DNA of 64,000 nucleotides, taken from contig CAICTM010000274.1 of NCBI GenBank assembly GCA_903772945.1, forward strand, positions 1 to 64,000, in the 5' to 3' direction. Under the pieces are notes generated by a model. That model worked only from the letters and a program-made list of their open reading frames with translations, searched no databases and was not told the DNA's origin. Both the position numbers and the translations under genes were made by a program. This document shows positions 51,846 through 62,007 of this stretch, one piece after another (within the stretch, counting starts at the first letter, position 1; each line of letters starts with the position of its first letter). This DNA is from Seminavis robusta (taxonomy: Eukaryota; Bacillariophyta; Bacillariophyceae; Naviculales; Naviculaceae).

Positions 51846-53179
51846 ATGATGGGTTTTTGCGAGTCGAGTCCTGCTTGTTTCATTTTGTACCATTTTCCAC
51901 CAACACGAAAGCAAAAAACCGGTCTGCCTGACGCTGCCAAGAAGAGCTGTTTAGCTAGCCGCAGAACCCAGAACAGTAGTCGAAACTATTTGCTAGCTAG
52001 CAAGAGCTATCTTAGTAAGTTTCATTGTATTTTAGACCCCAAAATTACACCTTTCTGCTCGTCTACCATACGATGTACGAACTAAAAGTACGTTTCTCCC
52101 TGCAGTGTGATGATACAAGGGTACGAGTACGGCAGCCCGCAACTATGGAGGCGCAACTCTGTTGTGTAAAAGAATACTGTAGAAAGAAGTCTTGTACAAA
52201 TCAACGACAGGAAGTCAAAGGCGAGATCGGAGAAGACAACTTAAAAAATAAATACAACGAACAGCTCCGGTACACGCAACCTGGAACTGACTGCGCAGGA
52301 TGAATGATTCAATCCTGAAAGTCTTCAAGGAAACATCATCCCTGCCTCATCCTCAATTCTGGAACCGAAATTCGCTGAAGGCACCACTTCTTCTTTAGAA
52401 GTAACCAACGCCCACACACGGCTTTAAGAGGCTTCGAATTGAGGATCAGCAATATAACCCATGTTTCTCGGAGCACCTCAAGTCAAGACAACCCAAGCAG
52501 TCAATAGAAAGCCTTCACGACAACTGGTGCAGATCAGGTGTTTGCAGAGGGAAGACTGCTTCAGTACTTTGCAATGAAATACACCGGCCGGATCAGCAAC
52601 TCTAGGAAAGGAAGCATACCGTCCCGTTGTCTCACAGGCACAAACCGAGCAAGAACATGATTATATGGAAAGATCCCAGGTGGGAGCACAAGTCCCTACC
52701 CTTTGAAAACTAACCTCCTAGCCAAGCCAAGCATCAGGAGTTTCCGGAGGTGGTGCAACCGATGGGTACACAATGGTAAAGTATCTTGATTTCCAGAGCC
52801 AGACAAACCCTTGATTTAAAACAGCTATGCTGGCTAATTTACTAAATGCAAGGAGGTGGGGCATTTGAAGCCATTTACCCCTGCTCCTGCCCAACTGAAA
52901 CCGTGCTCGTCATCGCTCCGAGACACATTGAGGATCCCTAAATACACTAAATCTTCTCAATCTGGCAGGCGTGCGGGCCTGCTTTTTGATTGTCTGAGAA
53001 CTAGCAAAGCCGCCTGCACCACCCCGCCGATCGCGACCACATAGCCACCGCGTGGTTTTCAAAGGGACGACAATGACGGCAGCGCAGTGAAGCCACATTC
53101 TCCACACGGCTACAGTACGATACTCACCAACTCAATTGCACCTACTGTACTCAGATATATATATATAAGCAGAAAGACC
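51846..53179. other. intergenic, no gene seen
   Basis: No supported gene in 1.3 kb. ATATATATATATAA at 53155-53168 looks like a TATA box but lies only 12 bp from the next ATG, too close for a standard start site, so either it is a dinucleotide run or the gene's true ATG is further downstream. Confidence 0.45.
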
Positions 53180-53785
53180 ATGACGAATCCAATACATGCA
53201 CTTGCTGCAACGGGGCCACAGTTGACACGCAACAAGGAACCAAAAAGTGAGGAGCAACCACCAGCACCGATAGAGGCACCCGAAGGGGAGGCTGTGGAGG
53301 AACCCAAAAAGGATTCTGTTGCACAAGACCATGGCTTTGGGTCAGGGCTCCTGGCGATTGGGATCTACGCACTGATGCATGACAGTGGTATCATGACGAT
53401 CCTACTCTTGGCGTTTGTATGGCAGTTCTCGCTGGACGCATCACACCAACGGATATTTCTCTTCTTCTTGGTGCTCCTCAACTTTGCCGAGTACTTTTAC
53501 CTACTCCCAGAAGTGCTAGCAAGATATCAGCGTGAAAAGTGGTGGGATATCCCCACCATCAAGACGGCTACCTTGACGACTGTCATCTTTTGGAGTATCG
53601 CTTGGGTCAGCGCCTGGTATACAAGTTATCTAGAGAATAAGGAGCAGGAGAGGCGGTTAGAGAAGGCTCAGATGAGAGCAAAAAAGGAACAGTGGTTCCA
53701 ACAGCAATCTGCCATGGCCTCTTCACCCGGATCCAGTGATACGCTGTGCGAAGGAACTGAGGATGGTACCTCTGAGGATTCATAG
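53180..53785 (+). CDS. small membrane protein, family member 2
   Basis: 201 residues from ATG at 53180. A polar, Glu/Pro-rich N-terminus (about 1-50) precedes hydrophobic segments GLLAIGIYALMHDSG, TILLLAFVWQFSLDA, IFLFFLVLLNFAEYFYLL and LTTVIFWSIAWVSAW. Between the last two is RYQREKWWDIPTIK, nearly the same as RYQTEPWWDVPKIP in the 51414 protein. The C-terminus is a basic coiled-coil-like stretch then Ser/acidic. Function unknown. The conserved W-W-D-I/V-P loop and E-Y-F-Y are the best family markers. Confidence 0.72.
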   Translation: MTNPIHALAATGPQLTRNKEPKSEEQPPAPIEAPEGEAVEEPKKDSVAQDHGFGSGLLAIGIYALMHDSGIMTILLLAFVWQFSLDASHQRIFLFFLVLLNFAEYFYLLPEVLARYQREKWWDIPTIKTATLTTVIFWSIAWVSAWYTSYLENKEQERRLEKAQMRAKKEQWFQQQSAMASSPGSSDTLCEGTEDGTSEDS

Positions 53786-54600
53786 ACCACTGGTCTACAG
53801 TATTTTTTGCTACAGCGGCAGCAAGGGACAATAGTTGACAACCAACGACTAACAGTGGCTACAATCTACTGCTGGAGCCCAAGGCAGTTTAGTGTGGTCC
53901 GTCTATTCTGCCAAGACACCCCGTTACATAGCACCAATGTAAAAGTTCATAGTTCTGTTCATTTTAGGGACCATGAGTATCGCTAAGGTATGGCAAGCCG
54001 CTTAAATACCTGTACACGTTGAAAGCTACCTTAATGGCTCAGGCGATTGCCCGCCTCTCCGCAAACACTACTAGCTAGCTAGATAGGTAACAAGATACTA
54101 CAGTAGCAACGTAGCCACCTCGAGTAGCGGTCCAACCAGGTCGGACTTCTCACACAGCAATGAACCAGCAAGATTTTGAGAATAGTTCTCATGGGTTCTC
54201 ACCACTCCTGTGGCAAGCTTACAGCCAAGCAAGCTACCGGTATCCACTACTGCTAGTTGGAGCTACAAAACTACGGTTGGCAAAACTGGTATTTCGATAA
54301 GACGCGGTCCGTGTCGGCAGGGAAATAACTGCTGCCGCCTTTGCTAGCTAGTAAGCTAGAGACAGAGAATGATCTTCAAGAGGAACAATGAACAGACTAC
54401 ACGAGCAAAAGCCAGCTACAAGGAGCGACCTTCATCCTGAGAGCTCGAGAGAACCTTCATGGCTACCGGTTACCGGTACGTGACTACTACTATCTGCAGG
54501 GTGATGCTGTGGCCATCTAGTAAGTAAGCCTCATTGTGGCTCTGGCTAGCCAGTAGCTAGCTGAGCTACCGTATAATGAATATTTCTCTAGCTAGTACCG
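53786..54600. other. intergenic, no gene seen
   Basis: 815 bp of palindrome-rich intergenic DNA (GCTAGCTAGCTAG near 54070, ACCGGTTACCGGT near 54464). Convergent with the minus-strand transporter gene. Confidence 0.4.
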
Positions 54601-55953
54601 TCAATCCAAATTGGTGTCTTCTTCAGACACGGGAGGCGGCTGCATCAACCAATAGGCTGCCAACAAGCTACCCAGACAGGAGTGCATTGTGGCACTGAGA
54701 GCTCCGGGCAAACTAGCCAATGCCGGTGCTCCCATCGAACGGGCCAACACAACTGCCAGCGCCGAATTCTGCATCCCTGTTTCAATAGAGATGGTCCGTG
54801 AAGTGGTTTCTCCCCTTTGAAAGACTCGTCTTGGAATCAAGTAGCCCATGGCAAATCCCACCGTGTGCAGGCCTCCCACTGCCGCCAAGAGTCGCGGCAA
54901 GAGTGTGCGAGAACTCAACAGGAGTGCGGCATTCTCCGAGACGACCCCTCCACAGATGAACGCAATCAATAGGACGGATCCAAAGGGTGTGAATCGACTC
55001 ACTTGTTGCGATAGTTTTGGAGCTCGTGACTGGATCACCATACCCAGCAACACTGGCAACAGGACCACACGTGCCGTGGCCACCACCAAGGCTTTTCCCG
55101 ACACGGCCACCGTGCTGCCCACCAGAGTTTTCACCAAGAGAGGTGTAGCCACCGATGCCAAGATGGTAGAACAGGCAGTCAGAATGACACTGAGAGCGAC
55201 ATCGGCCCGAGCAATCAAGGAAACCAGATTGGAAGCAGTACCTCCCGGACTGCATCCCACCAAGATGAGGCCCAAAAAGAGCGATTTGGCAGTGGCAAGG
55301 GTAACGCCAGTACCACTTCCAGCACTTGCCAGCAAGATGGTTCGTCCCAGTAGACTGGCCGTAAGGGGCATTATAAGGAACTGGCAAGCGACGCCCAAGG
55401 GAACCGAAACAACGTTGCTCGGCACTGTCAAAATATCGGTAAAGTCTTTCTTTTCCAGCGTCAATCCAGTCCCCACCATGACGCTTGCCAACATGAGGGA
55501 TATCAATTGTCCCTGATTGACCCACTGAAGCAATGTTGGCTTGGACAATCCAGTCAAAGCAAAGGAGAGAACCCAAAAAGGAAACCATGAAGTCAATCTC
55601 GAAAGGATCTGATCGAGCTTTGTGGTTAAAGGACTGCTGCTGCTTGTCTTCTCCTCATCTTGTTGAAGACCCTCGCTGAGATGGATGGTGGTTGGCACTC
55701 TCGAGGTATGGACTTGAATTGATCTGCGTCTCTGACCGCGTATTGATACTACAGAGGTTCTGCTGACTTGTTCTGCAATGCTTTCCCAGGAGAGTGTTCC
55801 TCCTCGTGTTGGAGTTGAAGGGGTCACGACAACATAGGCGTCAGCCAATCTGTCACATCGGGCCAGCAGCACTAGCAGCAAAAGGACCGATACTGGTACT
55901 GCACCACGAAATGGCAAGATTCGCTCTCCTGAGCTGACAGAGAGACGCAGCAT
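54601..55953 (-). CDS. BASS-family (bile acid:sodium symporter-type) transporter, plastid-targeted
   Basis: 450 residues from ATG at 55953; upstream codons open the frame only via TTG. The N-terminus has a hydrophobic signal segment (VSVLLLLVLLARCDRLADAY) with a possible plastid junction at A/Y, then about 70 polar residues, as expected for a bipartite leader. Nine to ten membrane helices follow. Family hallmarks: GCSPGGTASNLV (about 233-244), the conserved discontinuous-helix motif, and ETGMQNSALAVVLA (about 391-404), the second one. In plants and diatoms plastid BASS proteins carry pyruvate, glycolate or 2-keto acids with sodium; which is carried here cannot be told. No introns. Confidence 0.88.
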   Translation of the reverse strand: MLRLSVSSGERILPFRGAVPVSVLLLLVLLARCDRLADAYVVVTPSTPTRGGTLSWESIAEQVSRTSVVSIRGQRRRSIQVHTSRVPTTIHLSEGLQQDEEKTSSSSPLTTKLDQILSRLTSWFPFWVLSFALTGLSKPTLLQWVNQGQLISLMLASVMVGTGLTLEKKDFTDILTVPSNVVSVPLGVACQFLIMPLTASLLGRTILLASAGSGTGVTLATAKSLFLGLILVGCSPGGTASNLVSLIARADVALSVILTACSTILASVATPLLVKTLVGSTVAVSGKALVVATARVVLLPVLLGMVIQSRAPKLSQQVSRFTPFGSVLLIAFICGGVVSENAALLLSSRTLLPRLLAAVGGLHTVGFAMGYLIPRRVFQRGETTSRTISIETGMQNSALAVVLARSMGAPALASLPGALSATMHSCLGSLLAAYWLMQPPPVSEEDTNLD

Positions 55954-56414
55954 TTTGCATTCCAGCACACGCAGAGGCCACAATCGTTAGAACTACTAGT
56001 AGGACAGAGACAACGAACATGCGCTGCTTGGACAATTGGACATTGGACAAGAGAAAAGATCGAAGCAAGCAATTGTGTGGAGGCCAGGAAGTTGGAGAGA
56101 CGAAAAAGATTTAACAACGGAAACTATGTTAAAACTCTTTCGAAGGCGACCTACCGCAGCATTGTAAACTTGATTTCGTGCGATGAAGGGCACCGCCTCC
56201 GTTCGTCTTTGGGTTGGTCCTCTGTTTGTTTGTGTACCGGTACATGTACCTGGTACCAGCACCTCCGCTATCGACGGGGCGCATTTCCGCACCTGGCAGC
56301 AGGAAAAGGCGGGGACGGCCAAGCATGCAAAACGAAGATGGTTATGTAATTATGTATGTCCTCCAATTTGGTGGAGCTGCGGAGAAGCGCAGCGGGCCTC
56401 TTTGCCGAGACGGC
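55954..56414. other. intergenic between two minus-strand genes
   Basis: 461 bp. It should hold the promoter of the transporter gene and the 3' end of the 56415 gene. Nothing else was recognised. Confidence 0.4.
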
Positions 56415-58322
56415 TTAAGCCTCCATCACGGAGCCATCGTCCTCGTGTCCGCCGTTATACTGGCCATACTGTGGCGGCTGAGGTGCGTACTGTTGAGGCA
56501 CGTACTGTTGTTGCGGGACATACTGTGGCTGCTGTGGAACGTACTGCTGCTGGGGCACATACTGTTGTTGCGGGGCATACTGTTGCGGCGGAGGTTGTTG
56601 CGTGTACATGACTGGTGTGGCGGGAGTCGCCATGACCGGGCTGTGTCCGTGCATGACAAAGGCCGCATCGTTCGCCGTGGCGGAATCGCGACCACTGAAG
56701 GTTTCCGTCGAGAATGCCTGTGTCGAGTCCACGGGTACCGCGCCATTCGTATACCCGTATTTGTCGGCCCGTTCCTTTTCGTCCTGTGCCTTCTTGGCGG
56801 CACGACGGGCCCACGCCGGAACCACCACGCCTTCCCAAAACAAACCAAAGTAAATGGAATGAAAGAAGAGCGTCCAAGCAATGGCGGCGGCTATCGTGAC
56901 AAAAGCCAACCCTTCCAACTCGAGCTGCCAAGTGGTGTCGGCCCATACAGACACCATGGCAATCCCCAGGATGACTTGAAACGAGATCAATCCGTAGGCG
57001 ACGGGGTTGAGCGTTCGGCTCTCCTTCCTCAGAAGCCATTCGACCAAGGGAGCCAGGAAGATTAGAGAAAAGATATAGGCGACCAAACTCTCAATCATGT
57101 TTTGCAAGAGCCAGTGGGTCGGGCAGGGATCGATGCTGTCCAGGGTCAGCACTGTTTGGGTGCGCTCGCCCACAAAAGCCGTACAGCACGCCTTTTCCAA
57201 GCCGCATTCTTTAGTGGAATCGGTGGGACAGAACAATTTGTTTCCTCTTCGGATATCTTGCGTGGACGTATCGAGATAAGCAAACCATTCGGTTCTCAAT
57301 GTTTCCGTTTGGGGTTTGGAATAGGTAGTGAATCCGTAATTGTGGCAGTCGCTTTCAGGGTAGGCGTCGTCTCCTTCGATGCATTTGCAAATGGCGAAAT
57401 TGAGGGCGTTAGAAAAGTTGATAGCAGAGACAACGGCCGCTTCGGTTCCCAAGAATCCAATGAACGTGAAGATGCGTTCACTGCGTGTGTAGGCCGTGTC
57501 AGTCTTGTCCCAAGCACAGATGCCAAAGAGAACATGATCCCGGATCATGGCCATGAAGGTATCCTTCATCCAGCGAGCCCAGCTGAATTCTTCCTCTTGC
57601 GAGTCGTCGTCTTTGTCTTTCTCCGTCTTTTGCTCTCCCGGTTTCACCACTTCTGGGGTGGAGCCTTGTTGCGGTGGCTGCAGCGCCTTGACTTCCAGCT
57701 TGTGAACGGCGACTTTGTCTTCTGGGATGGTCCAGTTGTTAGCCGCCGAATTCCTCAGAGCTGGTGACTCGGTCGTGGTATCCACAATGGTTTCTTCCTT
57801 GACCAGCGTCCCTTCCTCCTTGACGAGGGTTTCTTCCTGGACGAGCGTGCCCTCGTTGGCCGGGTTGCTGCTGTTGAAGCTACTGGGAAGATTGAACGGT
57901 TGCGGTTCCCTTGATTGTCTGAACGGAGCAGGGTTCATCCATTCTTCTGGCCTTGAAGACGAGGGATCCATCCATTCTTCCGAGGCAAAGTCAGTGGCCG
58001 AGGCATGGTTGCTGGCCTCAACGTCACCGCGCATGCGTACCTTCAAATCTGCTCGCACCTTGTCGAGGGTAACCCGATCTCGAAAGATAAAGATAATGGC
58101 TCCATTGGGATCTCCAACCAGGGAGATCTTGAGTTTGGGCTTGGTCTTGGGCGCATCATCGGCCTTGGGTTGCTGCTTGTTGGCCGAGACCTTCTTCAAT
58201 TCCATGTACATCCATTCCTCCTTGGCGCCATTGTCGCCGCGAAAAGTCAACCCAAGAGGTGCGACTTCCAATTTCCCGACTTGTTTCTGGAAGGACACGG
58301 GACGGTAGGTGGAGCTCTCCAT
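56415..58322 (-). CDS. membrane protein with PH-like N-terminus and Gln/Pro/Tyr-rich tail
   Basis: 635 residues, ATG at 58322, intronless. Residues 1-95 look like a PH-type or TFIIH-p62-like fold: KLEVAPLGLTFRGDNG, KKVSANKQQPK, KLKISLVGDPNGAIIFIFRD, TLDKVRADL. Residues 100-240 are acidic and disordered with repeated GTLV(K/Q)EE. Then come four hydrophobic segments (about 283-305, 410-432, 441-460, 470-495) with a Cys-rich lumenal loop (CKCIEGDDAYPESDCHNYG, CGLEKACC). RDHVLFGICAWDK before the first helix and RSERIFTFIGFLG are of the sort seen in polycystin-1-like proteins, a weak match. The tail after 560 is Gln/Pro/Tyr repeats (QQYVPQQ). Function unknown. Confidence 0.72.
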   Translation of the reverse strand: MESSTYRPVSFQKQVGKLEVAPLGLTFRGDNGAKEEWMYMELKKVSANKQQPKADDAPKTKPKLKISLVGDPNGAIIFIFRDRVTLDKVRADLKVRMRGDVEASNHASATDFASEEWMDPSSSRPEEWMNPAPFRQSREPQPFNLPSSFNSSNPANEGTLVQEETLVKEEGTLVKEETIVDTTTESPALRNSAANNWTIPEDKVAVHKLEVKALQPPQQGSTPEVVKPGEQKTEKDKDDDSQEEEFSWARWMKDTFMAMIRDHVLFGICAWDKTDTAYTRSERIFTFIGFLGTEAAVVSAINFSNALNFAICKCIEGDDAYPESDCHNYGFTTYSKPQTETLRTEWFAYLDTSTQDIRRGNKLFCPTDSTKECGLEKACCTAFVGERTQTVLTLDSIDPCPTHWLLQNMIESLVAYIFSLIFLAPLVEWLLRKESRTLNPVAYGLISFQVILGIAMVSVWADTTWQLELEGLAFVTIAAAIAWTLFFHSIYFGLFWEGVVVPAWARRAAKKAQDEKERADKYGYTNGAVPVDSTQAFSTETFSGRDSATANDAAFVMHGHSPVMATPATPVMYTQQPPPQQYAPQQQYVPQQQYVPQQPQYVPQQQYVPQQYAPQPPQYGQYNGGHEDDGSVMEA

Positions 58323-58946
58323 GTTGTCGTTCGTTCATTCAGTATTTCCCACTTTCGGCTACTTGCTCTGTCGTCGTCGAGGCTCCTCTTTTATTGTGAT
58401 ATGATCGAAAGAAAGAAGCAAAGGTTTCGCATTTGCTGGGGTATCCTTGTATCCTTTGTCGGGTTTCCCGCCTGCCTGTGCTGCATGGTGCCGGTACGAC
58501 TGTGCCATTGCTGTACCATTCATGAGATGGCATCGATATCCCAGACTGGGTGGTTGCCTGAGCCACGTTTCGAAGCGCTCTCCTTGATCTGATAACGTTT
58601 AAAATTGATACAAAATGCTTGGTTCTGCATGATGGGGAGTGTTCAACAAGCTTACTTGCTCTAAAGATTGAAAGACCCTTCTTGTGACTTGTGACAGATC
58701 TTTTCTTCAATAGCCACAGAATACTTACAAAAGATCCAGATGCTGTGGATTAATGGCTCGTCTCCCACAGAAAACACTTGTACACCAAAATTTACAGTAA
58801 GACTTTGGCGTGACTCGACGAATTGTGCTCACAATTTTGTGTTTCCAGTTAGGATCCAGGAGGACCGCTGTCGACCACCAGGATACTTGTTGGGACCGTT
58901 CCAGAGCGACGAAGGAGTGCGGAGGGTATAGGTAGCTACAGCATCA
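58323..58946. promoter_or_regulatory. divergent intergenic region
   Basis: 624 bp between divergent ATGs (58322 minus, 58947 plus); both promoters lie here. No clear TATA box or repeat was seen. Confidence 0.4.
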
Positions 58947-59738
58947 ATGATTAACAAGATCGCTGTATCTCTGTCTTTGACGCTTTTGTGTTGGCAAACG
59001 TTGTTGATCCAGAGCTTTCGATTCGTGAGACCGCGCTTGTCATTGTCACGGCATCCTCGTCGCGGCATGGCAACTCCCTCCATCACCGATTGGCAATCCG
59101 ACTTGCGCTTTAGTCATGTGGATATTATTGTAGACGATCTACAGGACTTCATCCAGAAATGGTGTCCTCGCCTGGGGATGGTGCCATCCAACGTCCAAAC
59201 TTGGGGCGGCCCCAACGACCCTACTTGGTCGGAGTTTGTTTTTGTCTTTGACCAGTACACGGGAGCACTGATATTCATGGTAGTCGAGGGCAAAAAGGGT
59301 GCCCATGTAGATATTCTCAACAAATACGGACACGGTGCCATTTATCGGCTCTGTTTCAAGACGGATGATCTGGAAGCGTGTTTTGATCATCTGAAGGCCA
59401 CTGGCACCAATGTGACCAACTTGGAAGGTGAACCATTTCATACCTTTCAGAATGTTCTGGATAGTGGGAAACGAATCTTGTGGTTGGAGCGAGAGGGAGA
59501 GCTCTCCATGGAAATATTGACGGCTCCAATCATTGATGCTGGATGTGAAAAGTTACGGCAAGAAGTGGGATTGTTACTGTCCACAACAGCCGTGACCAAG
59601 AGCTCAACCAAGACAGATGAAGCTATGCAGCACAAACGATGGCACTTCGGACTTGGTGCTGTGGCTGCCGTGGGAGCATCCTTTCTAGTCGGAGTGTTCG
59701 TTGGAAGAGCTTCACTGATGTTCCCCAAACGGTCGTGA
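58947..59738 (+). CDS. plastid-targeted VOC (glyoxalase/dioxygenase-fold) protein with C-terminal anchor
   Basis: 263 residues, ATG at 58947. Residues 1-24 are a signal peptide (IAVSLSLTLLCWQTLLIQSF) with a plastid-like junction S23/F24. A vicinal-oxygen-chelate fold covers about 52-190: RFSHVDIIVDDLQDFIQK (H57), a stretch with LIFMVVEGKKGAHVDIL, then YGHGAIYRLCFKTDDLEACF, GKRILWLERE and LSMEILTA. These give possible metal ligands (H57, a His or Glu in the second strand, and the Glu in LSMEIL). A single helix at about 232-253 (FGLGAVAAVGASFLVGVFVG) would anchor it to a plastid membrane. VOC enzymes include glyoxalase I and ring-cleaving dioxygenases; the reaction cannot be told. Confidence 0.8.
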   Translation: MINKIAVSLSLTLLCWQTLLIQSFRFVRPRLSLSRHPRRGMATPSITDWQSDLRFSHVDIIVDDLQDFIQKWCPRLGMVPSNVQTWGGPNDPTWSEFVFVFDQYTGALIFMVVEGKKGAHVDILNKYGHGAIYRLCFKTDDLEACFDHLKATGTNVTNLEGEPFHTFQNVLDSGKRILWLEREGELSMEILTAPIIDAGCEKLRQEVGLLLSTTAVTKSSTKTDEAMQHKRWHFGLGAVAAVGASFLVGVFVGRASLMFPKRS

Positions 59739-60001
59739 CGAGAAGAACGCGCCATTTGTTCTCAAAAGGAACTAGGGAGGAGAGATTGTCTCGGGCTAGC
59801 TACTGCAGACACATATGTTGGCTACAGGCATGTCAGAATGGATCAACTATAAGTGGGCTCTGCTTTTGGGCGAAGCGAATCATCCAACTTTTGAAGAGTG
59901 AATGGCTTATAGCATTAATTTTAAGAGATCGCCCTCGAACTCACTCAACCTCTATACAGTACCCAATGACTTTGACTTTTTTCATACGCTCCTTTCAATT
60001 T

Positions 60002-61144
60002 TTATTCCACCTTGATATTCTTCTGGCTGCCTGCAGCATCATCAGGCAATTCCATCAGCGTGGGACATTCATCGTCGTCGTCTTGTGGTACATAATCGGG
60101 AAGATGCAGATTGGGTGTGATCCAGGCAATTCCGCAAAAAACGGCACAGGTGACACATGTTGTCCTCATGGCACCCAAATCCGTGACAAAGTCTGCTTGG
60201 TCGTATTGGGACATGTGTGCGGTGCATTCCACTACCTTTAGAATGGCAAACGCCAACAAGATCGTGCGTTGGCGGTTTTCTTCAAAACACAACCACACAA
60301 ATGTGAGGATCCAGCTGATTGTCAACTTGTCCATCATGAGAGTGTACAAAAAGACACTCCAGGCACTGTGCCATTGAATAGGCATTGCCAAAATGGGACT
60401 GTTCTTGTCATTGGTCAAAAACCACTGGAGTGCTTCAAAGAGATTCCAACAAATCATGCTAGCAAGACAGATGGATTGAATACTGGTACGGCGATTGGGT
60501 TTGGGCATCAACTTGGTTCCAAAAGTCACGACTTCTCGCACTGTCCAGGAGGCTCCCGGAGTCGCCAGGAACATGAGCACGCCACAAATACAGGTCAAAA
60601 TCAAGGAGGGACGTCGCGTCACATACTGCGAAGATGCCTGCAACAGGATGAGTGTGGTGGAAATGGGAGCCATGGCCAAAAATCCATTCAAACGATGCAA
60701 CAAATCATCCCGGTACCAGCACTTGAGCATGGTGTACACCACCAGAGCCAGCAACTGGAACGCGGAGTGGTACCGAAGTGTCATCATGGTAAGAGTTTCG
60801 GAAGCACGGCAGACCGCAGTGTGATCCGTTCCATCATCTTTGGTCGACATGTAGTAGTCACACAGAGTGCTGTTGTTACTACTAATACTCGCATCAGTGG
60901 AATTGGCAGAAGACGCGTCCACCGCAGAAAGATCACTGAGTTCAAAAAGAGCCGATCGAAACTCCCACAGTTTGGAAGCACCGACCACCACAATGATGAG
61001 ACAGGTCAACTGCGGGTTGGTGAAATTCTTCCCGTTCGCTGATGGAGGCGGCAAGGAGGGTCCCGATTCCACAGCAGCAGCGCCATTGTCCTTGGCAGCT
61101 GGCTTCTTGGTGCCCTTTCGGATTTGCTTCTTCTTGTTCGTCAT
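60002..61144 (-). CDS. multi-pass membrane protein, family member 3
   Basis: 380 residues from ATG at 61144 (MTNKKKQIRKGTKKPAAKDN). A further in-frame ATG at 61321 would add 59 residues that look like leader sequence. Basic N-terminus, then about eight hydrophobic segments: LLALVVYTMLKCW, FLAMAPISTTLILLQ, LILTCICGVLMFLATPG, SICLASMICWNLFEAL, SWILTFVWLCF, RTILLAFAILKVVE, CVTCAVFCGIAWIT. The C-terminal ~90 residues align to the small proteins at 51414 and 53180 through 'QR-x-I/F-LL/FL... K-x-x-E ... V-F-x-x-I/V-AW'. Function unknown. It lies 520 bp downstream (on its own strand) of the decayed hydroxylase copy, mirroring the pair at 50.1-51.8 kb. Confidence 0.72.
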   Translation of the reverse strand: MTNKKKQIRKGTKKPAAKDNGAAAVESGPSLPPPSANGKNFTNPQLTCLIIVVVGASKLWEFRSALFELSDLSAVDASSANSTDASISSNNSTLCDYYMSTKDDGTDHTAVCRASETLTMMTLRYHSAFQLLALVVYTMLKCWYRDDLLHRLNGFLAMAPISTTLILLQASSQYVTRRPSLILTCICGVLMFLATPGASWTVREVVTFGTKLMPKPNRRTSIQSICLASMICWNLFEALQWFLTNDKNSPILAMPIQWHSAWSVFLYTLMMDKLTISWILTFVWLCFEENRQRTILLAFAILKVVECTAHMSQYDQADFVTDLGAMRTTCVTCAVFCGIAWITPNLHLPDYVPQDDDDECPTLMELPDDAAGSQKNIKVE

Positions 61145-61666
61145 GGTGTATAGATTTGTTTGTTGTGTGTGAAGCGAATGCAATGACGAGCGGTGTGCTC
61201 TTTTTCTCTCGTGGACGCATTGGATTTGAATCAATCCCGTTAACGGTTTTGTTTCGCCCGGCGCACACTGATCAGGTGTGCTTCCAAAGGATCTACCCTT
61301 TGTACACTCGGTGCTCGACATTAAAGAGAGTTGGAGATAAGATGTCGAGTACTGAGATTTGCAAAAATGTTAAGATACTTGAGACACTCCAATCTGCACT
61401 AGAGCTAAGATAGCCAGTAAGCACTCTCCCTTGGGCACATATAAGAGATTGAGAGATGATACAATGACACTTTTCTACAACAAAATGCCTTAAAAACAGG
61501 TACTAAAAGAAAGAAATTTCGCCTCCGGCAATGATACACTGCTCTTTCCTCTGTTCTCCTAGGGGTATGAAAAGCAGAGTAGCAAGGTTGGTATGTACCA
61601 TACCGGTACATTAAACAATGAATGTGGCGACCAGTGTTTGTCCCAGGCCTACTGTAAGTCTGTTTT

Positions 61667-62007
61667 CATGACACGCCCAAACTTCCTTTTACCCTGTGCG
61701 TGTTCGTTATTGGTTCCAGATGATGCTGGATATGATGAGCTCAAGAGCTGCTCAAGCATCTTGTAGCCAACCCTTCAATGGCAGCTTTGTGTGTGTCAAA
61801 AAGTGAATAAGAATGTACCCAACACCACAGGCTGTGGAAGACCCAAGCCAGGTCACTACTGGTACCAAATTCTGCTGGAGCAGCTCCAACAAATACGAAG
61901 GACAAGGCCATTGTAGCAACCAGAGTATACCAGCCGACCACCATGGGCAACGTTTCCATGGAAACATGATAGTAAGGGAGATGTGGTGGCGGCATGATTG
62001 TCCATGG
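61667..62007 (-). pseudogene. truncated second copy of the plastid hydroxylase
   Basis: On the minus strand HLPYYHVSMETLPMVVGWY matches residues NLPYYHVSVETLPMVVGWY of the 50062 protein. IHFLTHTKLPLKGWLQDA matches LHFLTHTKLPMKGWLQEA, and a third piece, AHHIQHHLEPITN, matches NHIKHHLEPGTN. These lie in three frames, so at least two frame changes and an internal deletion separate them. Homology begins just before the second histidine box, so the N-terminal half, including the plastid leader, is gone. The region around 62030 is a GGTACCGGTACC run where the homology stops. The live gene keeps all boxes. Confidence 0.85.

Noticed and set aside
53087-53179. N-terminal extension of the 53180 protein
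   Set aside because: No ATG in the extension; it crosses the TA dinucleotide run and reads as low-complexity Ile/Tyr.
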